From assembly GCA_945787105.1 (NCBI GenBank), contig CALZGZ010000084.1, positions 1-41,151 on the forward strand: a stretch of 41,151 nucleotides of DNA, in the 5' to 3' direction. Origin of the DNA: an uncultured Gammaproteobacteria bacterium. GTDB taxonomy: Bacteria; Pseudomonadota; Gammaproteobacteria; Arenicellales; JAANXG01. The notes beneath the pieces were generated by a model. That model ran no database searches and had not been told where the DNA came from. It was given only the letters and a program-made list of their open reading frames with translations. This document shows positions 1 to 8,373 of the stretch, piece by piece. The first letter of the stretch is position 1; each line of letters starts with the position of its first letter. Made by a program: the position numbers and the translations under genes.

Positions 1-217
1 CATTGTTTTTTTATTAGGATTGCGGATTACCCGCGCCCACCCCCGCTAGTCCGCGTCTCAATAATGACACCGCACACGGCACGGTCTCGCTTGCATTTAA
101 GATAAAAAACAAACCGTTGCAACGCACAGCCGACCCAGGTTGTCACTCGTCTCAGATGTGAGACACGGGTGGCGGTCAAAAACCTCTCATCAGCCGGGTT
201 TTAAGTCTGGTAGAACA
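1..217. other. Intergenic stretch downstream of dctB
   Basis: I see no supported gene here. The only structure I note is a small perfect inverted repeat, GTCTCA-gatg-TGAGAC at 149-164, about 50 nt beyond the dctB stop codon. It has no T-tract on either strand, so I do not call it a terminator. The stretch probably holds the 3' end of the dctDB transcript and regulatory DNA of a gene outside the window. Confidence 0.4.
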
Positions 218-2119
218 TCAACCATCGGACACAAGTGTCGATGCGTAATCGCCGTCAGCCGCCACCGTCGGGAATGTCACTGTAAAAAGCGCGCCACCGT
301 GTTCCTGGTTGCTCGCTGTAATTGAGCCCGCGAATTCATTGACGATTTCTCGAGATATGGAAAGCCCTAGGCCAAGTCCTGCGCCCACCTCTTTGCTGGT
401 GAAGAACGGATCGAACAATTTATCCAGATTTTCCTTGGGGATACCGGATCCGCTGTCTCCAATCCGAACACTTACCGAATCTCCAAGTGTCCGCATCGAG
501 ATCGTTAACTCGAATTTACTGCAATCCTTCATCGCGTCTACCGCGTTCTTAAATATGTTGACGAAGACTTGCTCCAAACGAATCACATCTGCAAGTACAA
601 AAATCTCCCGCTCCGGCATTGATTCAATGACATCGATGTCCTCATTATGGGTATGTTTTATCAGCAACAGCGCGTCATTGATAGTCTGATTGAGGGAGAC
701 CGTGGAGATATTTTGCGTGGATTTTCGTGAAAACGTCTTCAGTTGACTAGTAAACCCCGCCATGCGATCCGTGAGCAGTAGAACATTTGCCAGGTTTTCG
801 GCGAGTTCATCGTAATGCTGATGTTTAAGTAACTGCTGTGCAGTACCGACATAAGTTTGAATAGCGGTCAGCGGTTGATTCAGCTCATGGGTGATACCTG
901 CAGACATTTGTCCTACAACGGCAAGTTTCGCCGACTGCAGGAGGTCTTCTTGCGCCTTACGTAGCTCTTGCTCCGTCTTTTCTTGCTCTTTGATCTTGTT
1001 ATCCAATTGTTCATTGGTTTTCAAGAGTTCGACGGTGCGTTGCTTGACTTGAACCCCAAGGTCTTGTTGGGCATTCAGCAGAGTTTCTTCAATCTGCTTT
1101 TGGTGTTGCAGGCGTTGAGATAGATTGCGACGACGTTGTAAAACATACAACAACACGAGAAACATAGTAATCACCGACACGGCTGCATAGCCGATTGAGT
1201 GTGCGACCCGCGCATCCACGGTCCTCGTATCCGCGAGCAAATGCACCAGCCACTTGTGGCTGGGTATTTCTCGGCTCTGAGTCAGATAGATTTCCTCCTT
1301 CTCCGACGTATCATTGATTGACTCACGCAGCGTCAACAGACTCACACCGCTGGCGTACAGCCGTTCTTTGATAATGGGCAAGGGCGACATAACAGCATCC
1401 GAATACTGACGACTTTGCTTAATCTGTCGCAGTACCTTGTCGCTGAGCGGGTGCAATGTTTTGAACTTCCAACTCGGATTATTGGTAATGAATACGACGC
1501 CGTTGTAGTCCGTCACGATCACCTTCTCCGGTGCACTTTGCCACGCGGCCTCTACGCTTTCAGGGCTGACTTTGACGACCGCGGCACCCAAAATCTCATT
1601 ACCCGACTTTACCGGTGAGGCGTAATAGTAGCCGCGCTTATTCGACGTTGCCCCCAGCGCGTAATATCGGCCGACCTCGCCGCGCATTGCTGCCTGAAAG
1701 TAAGGTCTGAAACTGAAGTTCTGCCCCACAAACGGTGTCTGCGAGTTCCAGTTACTCGCTACCAGCGTCAGTCCGTCCTTATTTATTACATACGTGTCGG
1801 ATGCTCCGGCAATCTTGTTCACATTCTCCAAATACCGGTTAACCAAAGCCGTGTAGGCCGCATCGGCGGGATCTCGCAGCAGTTGCAGGATTCTTTCATC
1901 CCTGGCGAGAATCTGGGGAAGAAATTCGTATTTCTCCAGTTCACTAGTAAGGTTGGATATGAATAGTGTTAACTTGTTGGCGCTTGCATGTCGCATCTCT
2001 TCGATAGCCGACGCGCGCGTTAGCGCGGCGGTTTGCCATACCACCACTAAGAGAACGCCGGCAAAGACCAGCGCGATGAGCAGTTGTTGCTTTTGTAGAC
2101 TTAGCGAAAACTTGGTCAT
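218..2119 (-). CDS. dctB: C4-dicarboxylate sensor histidine kinase DctB
   Basis: Membrane sensor kinase that detects external C4-dicarboxylates and phosphorylates DctD. The 633-residue protein has a transmembrane helix at about 12-34, a large periplasmic sensor region (about 35-305) with the FRPYFQAAMRGEVGRYYALG segment characteristic of DctB double-PAS/Cache sensors, and a second helix at about 308-327. A coiled coil (about 335-400) follows, then a HisKA box with the phospho-accepting His411 in HELNQP, and a HATPase domain with an N box (NIFKNAVDAM) and glycine-rich loops (GDSGSG, GLGLGLS). It lies 236 nt downstream of dctD on the same strand and diverges from the TRAP genes it should control. 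The ribosome-binding site is weak (GAGAG touching the ATG). The full domain set argues that it is functional. Confidence 0.93.
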   Translation of the reverse strand: MTKFSLSLQKQQLLIALVFAGVLLVVVWQTAALTRASAIEEMRHASANKLTLFISNLTSELEKYEFLPQILARDERILQLLRDPADAAYTALVNRYLENVNKIAGASDTYVINKDGLTLVASNWNSQTPFVGQNFSFRPYFQAAMRGEVGRYYALGATSNKRGYYYASPVKSGNEILGAAVVKVSPESVEAAWQSAPEKVIVTDYNGVVFITNNPSWKFKTLHPLSDKVLRQIKQSRQYSDAVMSPLPIIKERLYASGVSLLTLRESINDTSEKEEIYLTQSREIPSHKWLVHLLADTRTVDARVAHSIGYAAVSVITMFLVLLYVLQRRRNLSQRLQHQKQIEETLLNAQQDLGVQVKQRTVELLKTNEQLDNKIKEQEKTEQELRKAQEDLLQSAKLAVVGQMSAGITHELNQPLTAIQTYVGTAQQLLKHQHYDELAENLANVLLLTDRMAGFTSQLKTFSRKSTQNISTVSLNQTINDALLLIKHTHNEDIDVIESMPEREIFVLADVIRLEQVFVNIFKNAVDAMKDCSKFELTISMRTLGDSVSVRIGDSGSGIPKENLDKLFDPFFTSKEVGAGLGLGLSISREIVNEFAGSITASNQEHGGALFTVTFPTVAADGDYASTLVSDG

Positions 2120-2355
2120 CTCTCGATGCGGTCCACGATATGACCGTCCGGTTCATTTATTAGGCACTCGATGAACAACGGGTTTCGAGCGCATCTGCAA
2201 ACATGTCGCAGGCACGATCAAGATTAAATGCGTTTTAGCGTTTGATATGCCCGATGGCTAAGAATTGATTTCGATTGGAAAGTCTATACCGTTTGATGCA
2301 CCGAAGAAACGCCGCTCGCCGAGTAAGAAAGCCCAAATAACATGCTAAAGCGATG

Positions 2356-3732
2356 CTATTGGTAATCCTTGCGATTTATTGCATATTTACGCAGCTTGTC
2401 TTCAAAGGTCTTGCGCGGTAAACCAAGCGCCGTGTATGTGGCTCGTGTGTCACCCTTGTATTGTGCCAATTGCTGTTCAATGATCCGTCTTTCGTAGCAA
2501 GAGACCATCTCGGTGAGTGTCAGTGGGGAACCGTTTTCGGAGTTCTGCGACAGGTTTGTGAGGCCCGATAGGTCGTTAAAACACCCTAGCACGTAACGAT
2601 CCGCGGTATTTTGCAATTCCCTGACATTGCCCGGCCAATTATGCGCCATCAATTCCCCGATCACCTCCGGCTCTGGCGCCGGGAGAGAACAATCATATCG
2701 GCGGGCTGCCTTGTCGAGAAAATACTGAAACAAAATCGGAATATCGTCGCGCCGCTCTCTAAGCGGCGGCAGGTTGAGCTGCACAACCGCAAGCCGGTAA
2801 TAGAGGTCTTCACGGAACTCGCCACGGGTACTGGCCTCGCGAAGATCGGTCTTGGTAGCCGCAATGACGCGGACATCTACCGGTAGGGTCTTGGATGATC
2901 CCAACCGTTCGATAGTTCGTTCCTGCAACACACGCAGCAGCTTGACACTGAGGTCCGGCGACATGCTCTCGATCTCATCGAGAAAGATGGTGCTTTTGTT
3001 GGCATATTCAAACTTCCCAATCTGTCGCGAATTAGCGCCGGTGAATGCGCCCGGTTCATGACCGAACAACTCATTTTCGATAATATTTTCGGGTATGGCA
3101 CCGCAATTAACGGCTACGAAGGGTTTGTCCCGGCGCCGGCTTTGCTTATGTAAGGTATGAGCGATCAGTTCTTTCCCGGTCCCGGTCTCCCCATATATGA
3201 GTACATCAGCATCGACACCCGCGATTTTGGCCACCTGTGTGCGCACAAACTCCATCTGCGGCGAGTTGCCAATAATATTAAACTGACTGAGCTGGTCGCG
3301 CAGTTCATTACGTAACGCCCGATTTTCGAGTATCAACAGTCGTTTCTCGATCGAACGTTTCGCGACCTCGACCAGTCGATCGGCACCAAAGGGCTTTTCA
3401 ATAAAATCGTAGGCGCCGTCACGTATCGCCTGCACCGCCATGGAGATATCGCCATGGCCGGTGATCAAGACTACCGGCAGATCGCGGTCGATTGCCAACG
3501 CCCGGTTCATCAACTCGAGACCACTCGCTCCCGGTAGTTTGACGTCGGTTATCAGCACCCCCGGCCAGTCTGTGGACAGCAGCTGCTGCGCCGACTCTGA
3601 AGATTCGAAGCAATGCACTTCGAAGCCCGCCATCTTCAGTGCCTGTTCCCCCGCACGCCGTATGTGCATTTCGTCATCGACGAATATGATGCTTCCCTGA
3701 ATGGTGCCGGGCGCGGTAAGTTGGTCACTCAT
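2356..3732 (-). CDS. dctD: Sigma-54-dependent response regulator DctD
   Basis: NtrC-family activator that, when phosphorylated by DctB, drives sigma-54 transcription of dicarboxylate transport genes. Numbered from the ATG at 3732, it has a receiver domain with the phospho-acceptor Asp63 (LITDVKLPG), an AAA+ domain with Walker A GETGTGKE (about 181-188) and the sigma-54-contacting GAFTGA loop (about 228-233), and a C-terminal Fis-type helix-turn-helix (TRATYTALGLPRKTFEDKL). The open frame extends to a GTG at 3786. I prefer the ATG at 3732 because AAGAG lies 6 nt before it and the extra residues look non-coding. The adjacent ATG at 3735 is equally possible. The gene diverges from dctP, whose upstream region carries a matching sigma-54 promoter. 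Confidence 0.93.
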   Translation of the reverse strand: MSDQLTAPGTIQGSIIFVDDEMHIRRAGEQALKMAGFEVHCFESSESAQQLLSTDWPGVLITDVKLPGASGLELMNRALAIDRDLPVVLITGHGDISMAVQAIRDGAYDFIEKPFGADRLVEVAKRSIEKRLLILENRALRNELRDQLSQFNIIGNSPQMEFVRTQVAKIAGVDADVLIYGETGTGKELIAHTLHKQSRRRDKPFVAVNCGAIPENIIENELFGHEPGAFTGANSRQIGKFEYANKSTIFLDEIESMSPDLSVKLLRVLQERTIERLGSSKTLPVDVRVIAATKTDLREASTRGEFREDLYYRLAVVQLNLPPLRERRDDIPILFQYFLDKAARRYDCSLPAPEPEVIGELMAHNWPGNVRELQNTADRYVLGCFNDLSGLTNLSQNSENGSPLTLTEMVSCYERRIIEQQLAQYKGDTRATYTALGLPRKTFEDKLRKYAINRKDYQ

Positions 3733-4025
3733 CATGGACTCTTGTGCATGCCAGTTTTTTGAATCTTTAGGATTTTCGATCCGCACCTGTGCGAGGAATC
3801 ACCGCTTCTGGTACGGTGCCAACATCAACTAGCAAGATTCTTACCAGAGACGGTCACGATTGCCTCGGTAATTTATCCAGCGCGCGCAGCAAATCCGCCC
3901 GCGCTCCGATTTGAGTTTTCGTTTCATCGCGTTGTGCGGGAGACAGACGGCAGCGAAGTGCTTGGCTCGGACCGCTGATATCCCGGGGCATGGCTCCCGT
4001 TCGCCCTCATAGACCCCCCATTATG

Positions 4026-4071
4026 GGCGAAATCTCGCCACATTACTGCAGCCACGGGCGGTTTACCGCCC
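4026..4071 (+). promoter_or_regulatory. Candidate tandem DctD upstream activator sites
   Basis: Two GC-rich palindromes lie here: GGCGA-AATC-TCGCC at 4026-4039 and GGGCGG-TTTA-CCGCCC at 4056-4071. Their centres are 31 bp apart, close to three helical turns, and the second ends about 100 bp upstream of the -24 element at 4171. This is the geometry expected of enhancer sites for an NtrC-family activator such as DctD. The assignment is inference, because the DctD consensus for this lineage is unknown to me. Confidence 0.4.
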
Positions 4072-4170
4072 TGATCGGCGGGTCCCGGGATCGACGACTT
4101 ACCGCCGCACACGATTGGGACGCAAAGCGGATAGGGATACCGAGGCTAACGGGCCTGGCGGCCAAGGACC

Positions 4171-4186
4171 TGGCCTTTTTTTTGCA
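4171..4186 (+). promoter_or_regulatory. Sigma-54 (-24/-12) promoter of the dctPQM operon
   Basis: The sequence TGGCCTTTTTTTTGCA has the invariant GG (4172-4173) and GC (4184-4185) separated by exactly 10 nt, as sigma-54 promoters require. It faces dctP and the divergent neighbour encodes a sigma-54 activator. Transcription would start near 4197, leaving an untranslated leader of about 145 nt. The leader contains a direct repeat (GCGTAACCCG / GCGTTACCCG, 4258-4280) and a small hairpin, AACATT-tat-AATGTT (4310-4324), just before the ribosome-binding site. The same bases also form a short GGCCA/TGGCC stem (4160-4175) followed by eight T, which resembles a terminator; no upstream plus-strand gene needs one. 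Confidence 0.65.
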
Positions 4187-4341
4187 TACTATTCTCGCAA
4201 CAGAGGATGGATAACTGGTGTTGAACCGGGATGGCGTGTGATTGTGAGACGAACCTGGCGTAACCCGATTGCGTTACCCGTCCATTCTCTTTCTAATACC
4301 CATATAGCAAACATTTATAATGTTCTAGGAGGATGAATCGA

Positions 4342-5325
4342 ATGCGATTTTTAGTTAGTGCTCTCACCTTATTGGCATTCATGTTGTCCGCGCCGGCGGC
4401 GAACGCGGCCCCGATCAAGATCAAGTTCTCGCACGTGGTGGCGGTGAACACGCCCAAGGGCCAGATGGCGGAAAAATTCAAGGCCCTGGTCGAGGAGCGT
4501 CTGGCCGGCAAGGTCACGGTCCAGGTATTCCCCAATGCGCAGCTGTTCGGTGACAACAAGGTGCTCGAAGCCCTGCTGTTGGGCGACGTCCAGTTGGCAG
4601 CACCATCGTTGTCGAAGTTTCAGAAGTACACCAAGAGCCTGCAGATATTCGACTTGCCGTTCCTGTTCAACGATATCGGCGCCGTGGACAAGTTTATGGC
4701 CACCGACGCCGGCGTGAAACTGCTGCGCGCCACCGAGAAAAAGGGCCTGGTGGGTCTGGGTTTTCTGCACAACGGGATGAAGCAGTTGTCGTCGAGTTCG
4801 CCACTCAAGGTGCCTGGCGACGCGGCCGGGCTCAAGTTTCGGATCATGACCTCGGATGTGCTCGCCGCCCAGTTTCAGGCGGTCAAGGCGTCACCACAGA
4901 AAAAGCCGTTCTCGGAGGTGTTCACCTTGTTGCAGACCAAGGCCATCGACGGTCAGGAGAACACCTGGTCCAACATCTTCTCCAAGAAATTCTTCGAAGT
5001 TCAAGAACACATCACCCACTCGGATCACGGTTACCTGGGTTACATGGTGGTCACCTCTTCGGAGTTCTGGAACGGCTTGCCCGATGATATTCGCGGTGGG
5101 GTCGAGACGGCCCTGGCAGAGGCCATCGCTTTTGGCAACCAGGTTGCCAATGACAAAGCCATCAGTGACAAGAAGGCGATCATGGATTCGGGGCGCAGCA
5201 AGATCATCGAGTTGAACGCAGACCAGCGCGGTCAGTGGGTCGAGGCGATGAAGCCGGTGTGGAAGAAGTTCGAAGGTGACATCGGCAAGGACTTGATAGA
5301 CGCGGCGCTGGCGGCGAACAAGTAA
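4342..5325 (+). CDS. dctP: TRAP transporter substrate-binding protein DctP
   Basis: Periplasmic receptor that captures C4-dicarboxylates and delivers them to the DctQM membrane complex. The 327-residue product starts with a clear signal peptide (MRFLVSALTLLAF, cleavage near ANA-AP) and then the DctP-family fold: IKIKFSHVV, GKVTVQVFPNAQLFGDNK, LPFLFNDI, and GQENTWSNI near the ligand site. The open frame begins at an ATG at 4333, but AGGAGG (4327-4332) touches that codon. The ATG at 4342 sits 9 nt after the site and gives a normal signal peptide, so I choose it. It is the first gene of the dctPQM operon behind the sigma-54 promoter, and a degraded paralogue follows the operon. Confidence 0.95.
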   Translation: MRFLVSALTLLAFMLSAPAANAAPIKIKFSHVVAVNTPKGQMAEKFKALVEERLAGKVTVQVFPNAQLFGDNKVLEALLLGDVQLAAPSLSKFQKYTKSLQIFDLPFLFNDIGAVDKFMATDAGVKLLRATEKKGLVGLGFLHNGMKQLSSSSPLKVPGDAAGLKFRIMTSDVLAAQFQAVKASPQKKPFSEVFTLLQTKAIDGQENTWSNIFSKKFFEVQEHITHSDHGYLGYMVVTSSEFWNGLPDDIRGGVETALAEAIAFGNQVANDKAISDKKAIMDSGRSKIIELNADQRGQWVEAMKPVWKKFEGDIGKDLIDAALAANK

Positions 5326-5372
5326 CAACGCTGAGCCATACGGCCAAGCAACGTTAACAGGCACTCACTAAC

Positions 5373-5918
5373 GTGATCAGTCGCATTCTCAACCAATTGG
5401 AGGAGGGCATCATCGCCCTCCTGCTGGTCGGGATGACCTTACTGGTATTCATCGAAGTATTCGACCGCTTTGTGCTCGGTCAGGGCATTTTGTGGATGGA
5501 GGAACTTACGCTGCATCTGTCCGCGTGGATGGTGCTGTTCGGTACCTCGTGGGTGCTCAAGCAAGGCGCCCACATCGGTGTCGATGCCTTCGTCAAACTG
5601 TTTCCAAGCGGTATACAACGCGTATTCGGTATCGTCGCCGTGCTGGGCAGTCTCTTTTACTGTGGCCTGATCATGTACGGCGGTTGGATCTACCTTGCGA
5701 AACTGCTCCAGATCGGCATCGAGTTGGAGGATATCCCGATCCCGAAGTGGACCGCCCACTCGATACTGGTCCTTGGCATGGCCCTGCTCGCGCTGCGATT
5801 GGTACAACTCTTATGGCGCATCATCAAAGGCGAGGAAATGGGCTTCCGCCATGCCGACGAAGCCGAAGAGGCCCTGGAAGAACTCGGCAAGGAGCGGCAG
5901 GGGGAGACTAAAGGGTGA
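5373..5918 (+). CDS. dctQ: TRAP transporter small membrane subunit DctQ
   Basis: Small integral membrane subunit that joins the permease DctM in the ion-driven TRAP transporter. The 181-residue protein has four hydrophobic segments: about 12-32, about 48-66 (LSAWMVLFGTSWVLK), about 86-110, and about 125-145. This is the DctQ-family layout, and length is close to the usual 160-190. It begins with GTG at 5373 with only a weak ribosome-binding site, 47 nt after the dctP stop. Its TGA overlaps the GTG start of dctM, which suggests translational coupling. The charged C-terminal tail (EEALEELGKERQGE) is cytoplasmic in the family. Confidence 0.9.
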   Translation: MISRILNQLEEGIIALLLVGMTLLVFIEVFDRFVLGQGILWMEELTLHLSAWMVLFGTSWVLKQGAHIGVDAFVKLFPSGIQRVFGIVAVLGSLFYCGLIMYGGWIYLAKLLQIGIELEDIPIPKWTAHSILVLGMALLALRLVQLLWRIIKGEEMGFRHADEAEEALEELGKERQGETKG

Positions 5919-7315
5919 CCACTGCGGCACTATTCATATTGCTCTTCGCCTGCATGTTTATCGGCGTGCCGGTGTCAATCGCGCTCGGCCTGTCCAGTGT
6001 CACCACCATACTGTTGTTTTCCGATGACTCGCTGGCATCGGTGGCGCTCAAGTTCTTCGAGAATGTGTCCGAGCACTACACACTGCTCGCGATACCGTTT
6101 TTTATTCTATCCTCGGCATTCCTATCCGGTGGCGGCGTCGCCAGACGCCTGATCCGTTTCGCCATCGACGCCGTCGGCCATATCCGCGGCGGCCTGGCGA
6201 TGGCCTCGGTGCTTGCGTGCATGTTGTTTGCCGCGGTATCCGGGTCGTCACCGGCTACGGTGGCGGCGATTGGCAGCATCGTCATAGTCGGCATGGTGAA
6301 GGCCGGCTACCCGAAGGAATTCGGCGCCGGCGTCATCTGCAATGCCGGCACCCTGGGAATCTTGATTCCGCCCTCTATCGTCATGCTTGTCTACTCCGCG
6401 GCCACCGAGGTGTCTGCGGCGCGTATGTTCATGGCCGGATTCATTCCCGGCATCGGCATGGGTCTGTTGCTGATGGTCGCCATCTACATCGTCGCCCGTA
6501 TCAAGGGGTTGCCCGCCCAGCCGCGGGCCTCGTTCCGCGAACTGGTGACCAGCGGGTTCTCCGCCTCGGGTGGTTTGTTTTTGATCGTCATTGTGCTCGG
6601 CGCGATCTACGGCGGCATCGCCAGCCCCACGGAAGCGGCCGCCGTATCTGCAGTCTATGCGTTTATGGTGGCGTGTCTCGGCTATCGCGACATCGGTCCG
6701 ATGAAAGACATTCCATGGCGCAAAGCCGGAGAAGGAATCGGCGGTATCGTGGCCAGAAATACCGGTCAGGTATTGTGGGCACTGCCAAAATGCGTGTTCG
6801 ACAAAGAAGTCCGGCATACGATCATGGACGCCGCCAAGGTCAGTATCATGCTGCTGTTTATCATCGCGAACGCGATGCTGTTCGCGCATGTGCTGACCAC
6901 TGAGCGGATACCCCATGCGATCGCCGAGACCATCGTCAACTGGGGCTTGCCGGCATGGGGCTTTCTGATCGTGGTCAACCTTTTGTTGCTCGCCGCCGGC
7001 AACTTCATGGAACCCTCGGCCATCATCCTGATCATGGCGCCCATCCTGTTCCCGATTGCAACCCAACTCGGCATCGACCCGATTCATCTCGGCATCATTA
7101 TGGTCGTCAACATGGAAATCGGGATGATCACGCCTCCGGTGGGACTCAACCTATTCGTGACTGCCGGGATCACCGGCGAGAACCTGCAGTGGGCGATCAA
7201 GGCCGCGCTGCCCTGGCTCTCCTTGTTGTTGCTGTTCTTGATCTTCATCACTTACATCCCGCAGATATCGTTGTTCCTGCCCGAGTACATCGACTATCTG
7301 AAGGGTTACAAGTAA
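5915..7315 (+). CDS. dctM: TRAP transporter large permease subunit DctM
   Basis: Large permease subunit of the TRAP transporter, which moves dicarboxylate across the inner membrane using an ion gradient. The 466-residue protein has about a dozen hydrophobic helices and recognisable DctM motifs: ALGLSSVTTILL near the N-terminus, AVSGSSPATVAAIGSI, CNAGTLGILIPPSI, and EIGMITPPVGLNLFVTAGI near the C-terminus. It is longer than the usual 425-430 residues, with a polar insertion at roughly 255-305. It starts at a GTG overlapping the dctQ stop and ends directly against the start of the second dctP. Together with dctP and dctQ it forms a complete transporter. Confidence 0.94.
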   Translation: MTTAALFILLFACMFIGVPVSIALGLSSVTTILLFSDDSLASVALKFFENVSEHYTLLAIPFFILSSAFLSGGGVARRLIRFAIDAVGHIRGGLAMASVLACMLFAAVSGSSPATVAAIGSIVIVGMVKAGYPKEFGAGVICNAGTLGILIPPSIVMLVYSAATEVSAARMFMAGFIPGIGMGLLLMVAIYIVARIKGLPAQPRASFRELVTSGFSASGGLFLIVIVLGAIYGGIASPTEAAAVSAVYAFMVACLGYRDIGPMKDIPWRKAGEGIGGIVARNTGQVLWALPKCVFDKEVRHTIMDAAKVSIMLLFIIANAMLFAHVLTTERIPHAIAETIVNWGLPAWGFLIVVNLLLLAAGNFMEPSAIILIMAPILFPIATQLGIDPIHLGIIMVVNMEIGMITPPVGLNLFVTAGITGENLQWAIKAALPWLSLLLLFLIFITYIPQISLFLPEYIDYLKGYK

Positions 7316-8336
7316 ATGCGAACCCAGTGGTCTTTGGTTAGGCTGAGTTGGGCCATGCGCGTGATGGTCCTGATAGGCATGCTGGTTGTGGTTGCGGTCA
7401 ACGTCCACGCTGCCGAGCCGATCCTGATACGCTTTTCTCACGTCACCAGCGAGGCCACCCCCAAGGGATACGGCGCTGTCCTGTTCAAGAAACTGGCGGA
7501 AGAACGGTTGGCCGGGAAAGTGCGCGTCGAGATCTATCCCCGCGCTTTAAAATTCAACGATGACCAGGCGCTGCTCGCCTTGCTGTTCGGGGACATCGAA
7601 CTCGCGGCACCGTCGTTTGCCAAATTCCGCAGTTTTTCGCGACAGATACAGGTGTTTGACCTGCCGTTTTTGTTTTCGGATATCGATGCGGTGAACCGAT
7701 TCCAGCGCAGCGAGGCTGGCGTTAAGCTGCTCGATTCCATGCTGTCTTGGGATCAAGGGGCTTGCTTACTGGGATAATGGCATGCGCGTGATGTCGGCAA
7801 ACCGTGTGTTGCGGACACCTCAAGACTTTAAACGCCTGCGGTTTCGCATCGAGCCCTCGGCGGTGATGCAGGCCCAGTACCGGGCCCTGGGAGCGGCGAC
7901 CGTGCCGATGCCGTTCAAACACGTCCGAGAGGGGTTGAAAATGGGTTTAGTGACTGGGCAGGAGAATGCGTGGTCCAACATCCGCTCCCAGGGGTTTCAC
8001 GACTTTCAGAAGTACTTCACCGAGGCCCGGCACAGTTTCCTCGGCTACATGTTGGTCACCAATGCAAATTTTTGGACCAACTTGCCCGCGGAAATCCGTG
8101 TTGAATTGGACAAGATCATCCAGCAAGTGACCGTGGAAGTGAACAAAAACGCCCGCGAGAAAGCCAAAATGGACCGCCAACGGATCATTGATTCTGAACA
8201 GGCGGAAGTGATCACCTTGACCGATCCCGAACTCGAGGAATGGCGCGCGTTGCTCACACCGATTTGGAAGCAATTCGAGTCGCAGATCGGAACAGAAATC
8301 ATGGAACAAGCGATGCAAGCCGACCAGGCTCGCTAA
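7316..8336 (+). pseudogene. Second dctP gene, interrupted by a +1 frameshift
   Basis: A paralogue of the upstream dctP split between two frames. The 5' part (7316-7777) encodes a signal peptide and the N-terminal half (PILIRFSHV, AEERLAGKVRVEIYP, VFDLPFLFSDI). The 3' part continues in the next frame (KGLAYWDNG at about 7755 through GQENAWSNI to the stop at 8336). The total of 1021 nt is one base over a codon multiple. Removing one T at about 7747-7748 would give SGIKGLAYWDNG, joining the halves perfectly, so a single-base insertion is the simplest cause. It could be real decay or a sequencing error. The ATG follows the dctM stop with no gap, so the ancestral gene was the last of a P-Q-M-P operon. 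Confidence 0.85.
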
Positions 8337-8343
8337 GACAACA

Positions 8344-8373
8344 CCTCACGATCTGTGAGGATGAACAAATAGA
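8344..8373 (+). promoter_or_regulatory. Hairpin and three-codon leader before maeB
   Basis: CCTCAC-gatct-GTGAGG (8344-8360) is a perfect 6-bp hairpin whose right arm contains the only GAGG ribosome-binding site near maeB. It is followed at once by ATG AAC AAA TAG (8361-8372), a possible three-residue leader peptide ending one base before the maeB ATG. Folding could mask the ribosome-binding site. The regulatory role is inference. Confidence 0.3.

Noticed and set aside
4160-4183. Stem plus T-tract read as a rho-independent terminator
   Set aside because: No plus-strand gene precedes it, the stem is only 5 bp, and the same bases give exact sigma-54 promoter spacing next to a sigma-54 activator gene. 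I keep it as a caveat only.
4115-4336. 73-codon plus-strand frame before dctP
   Set aside because: It covers the sigma-54 promoter and leader, has no ribosome-binding site and no coding character.
6248-7087. 279-codon minus-strand frame opposite dctM
   Set aside because: It mirrors a well-supported permease gene, has a Gln/His/Asp-rich composition typical of antisense frames, and has no recognisable domain.
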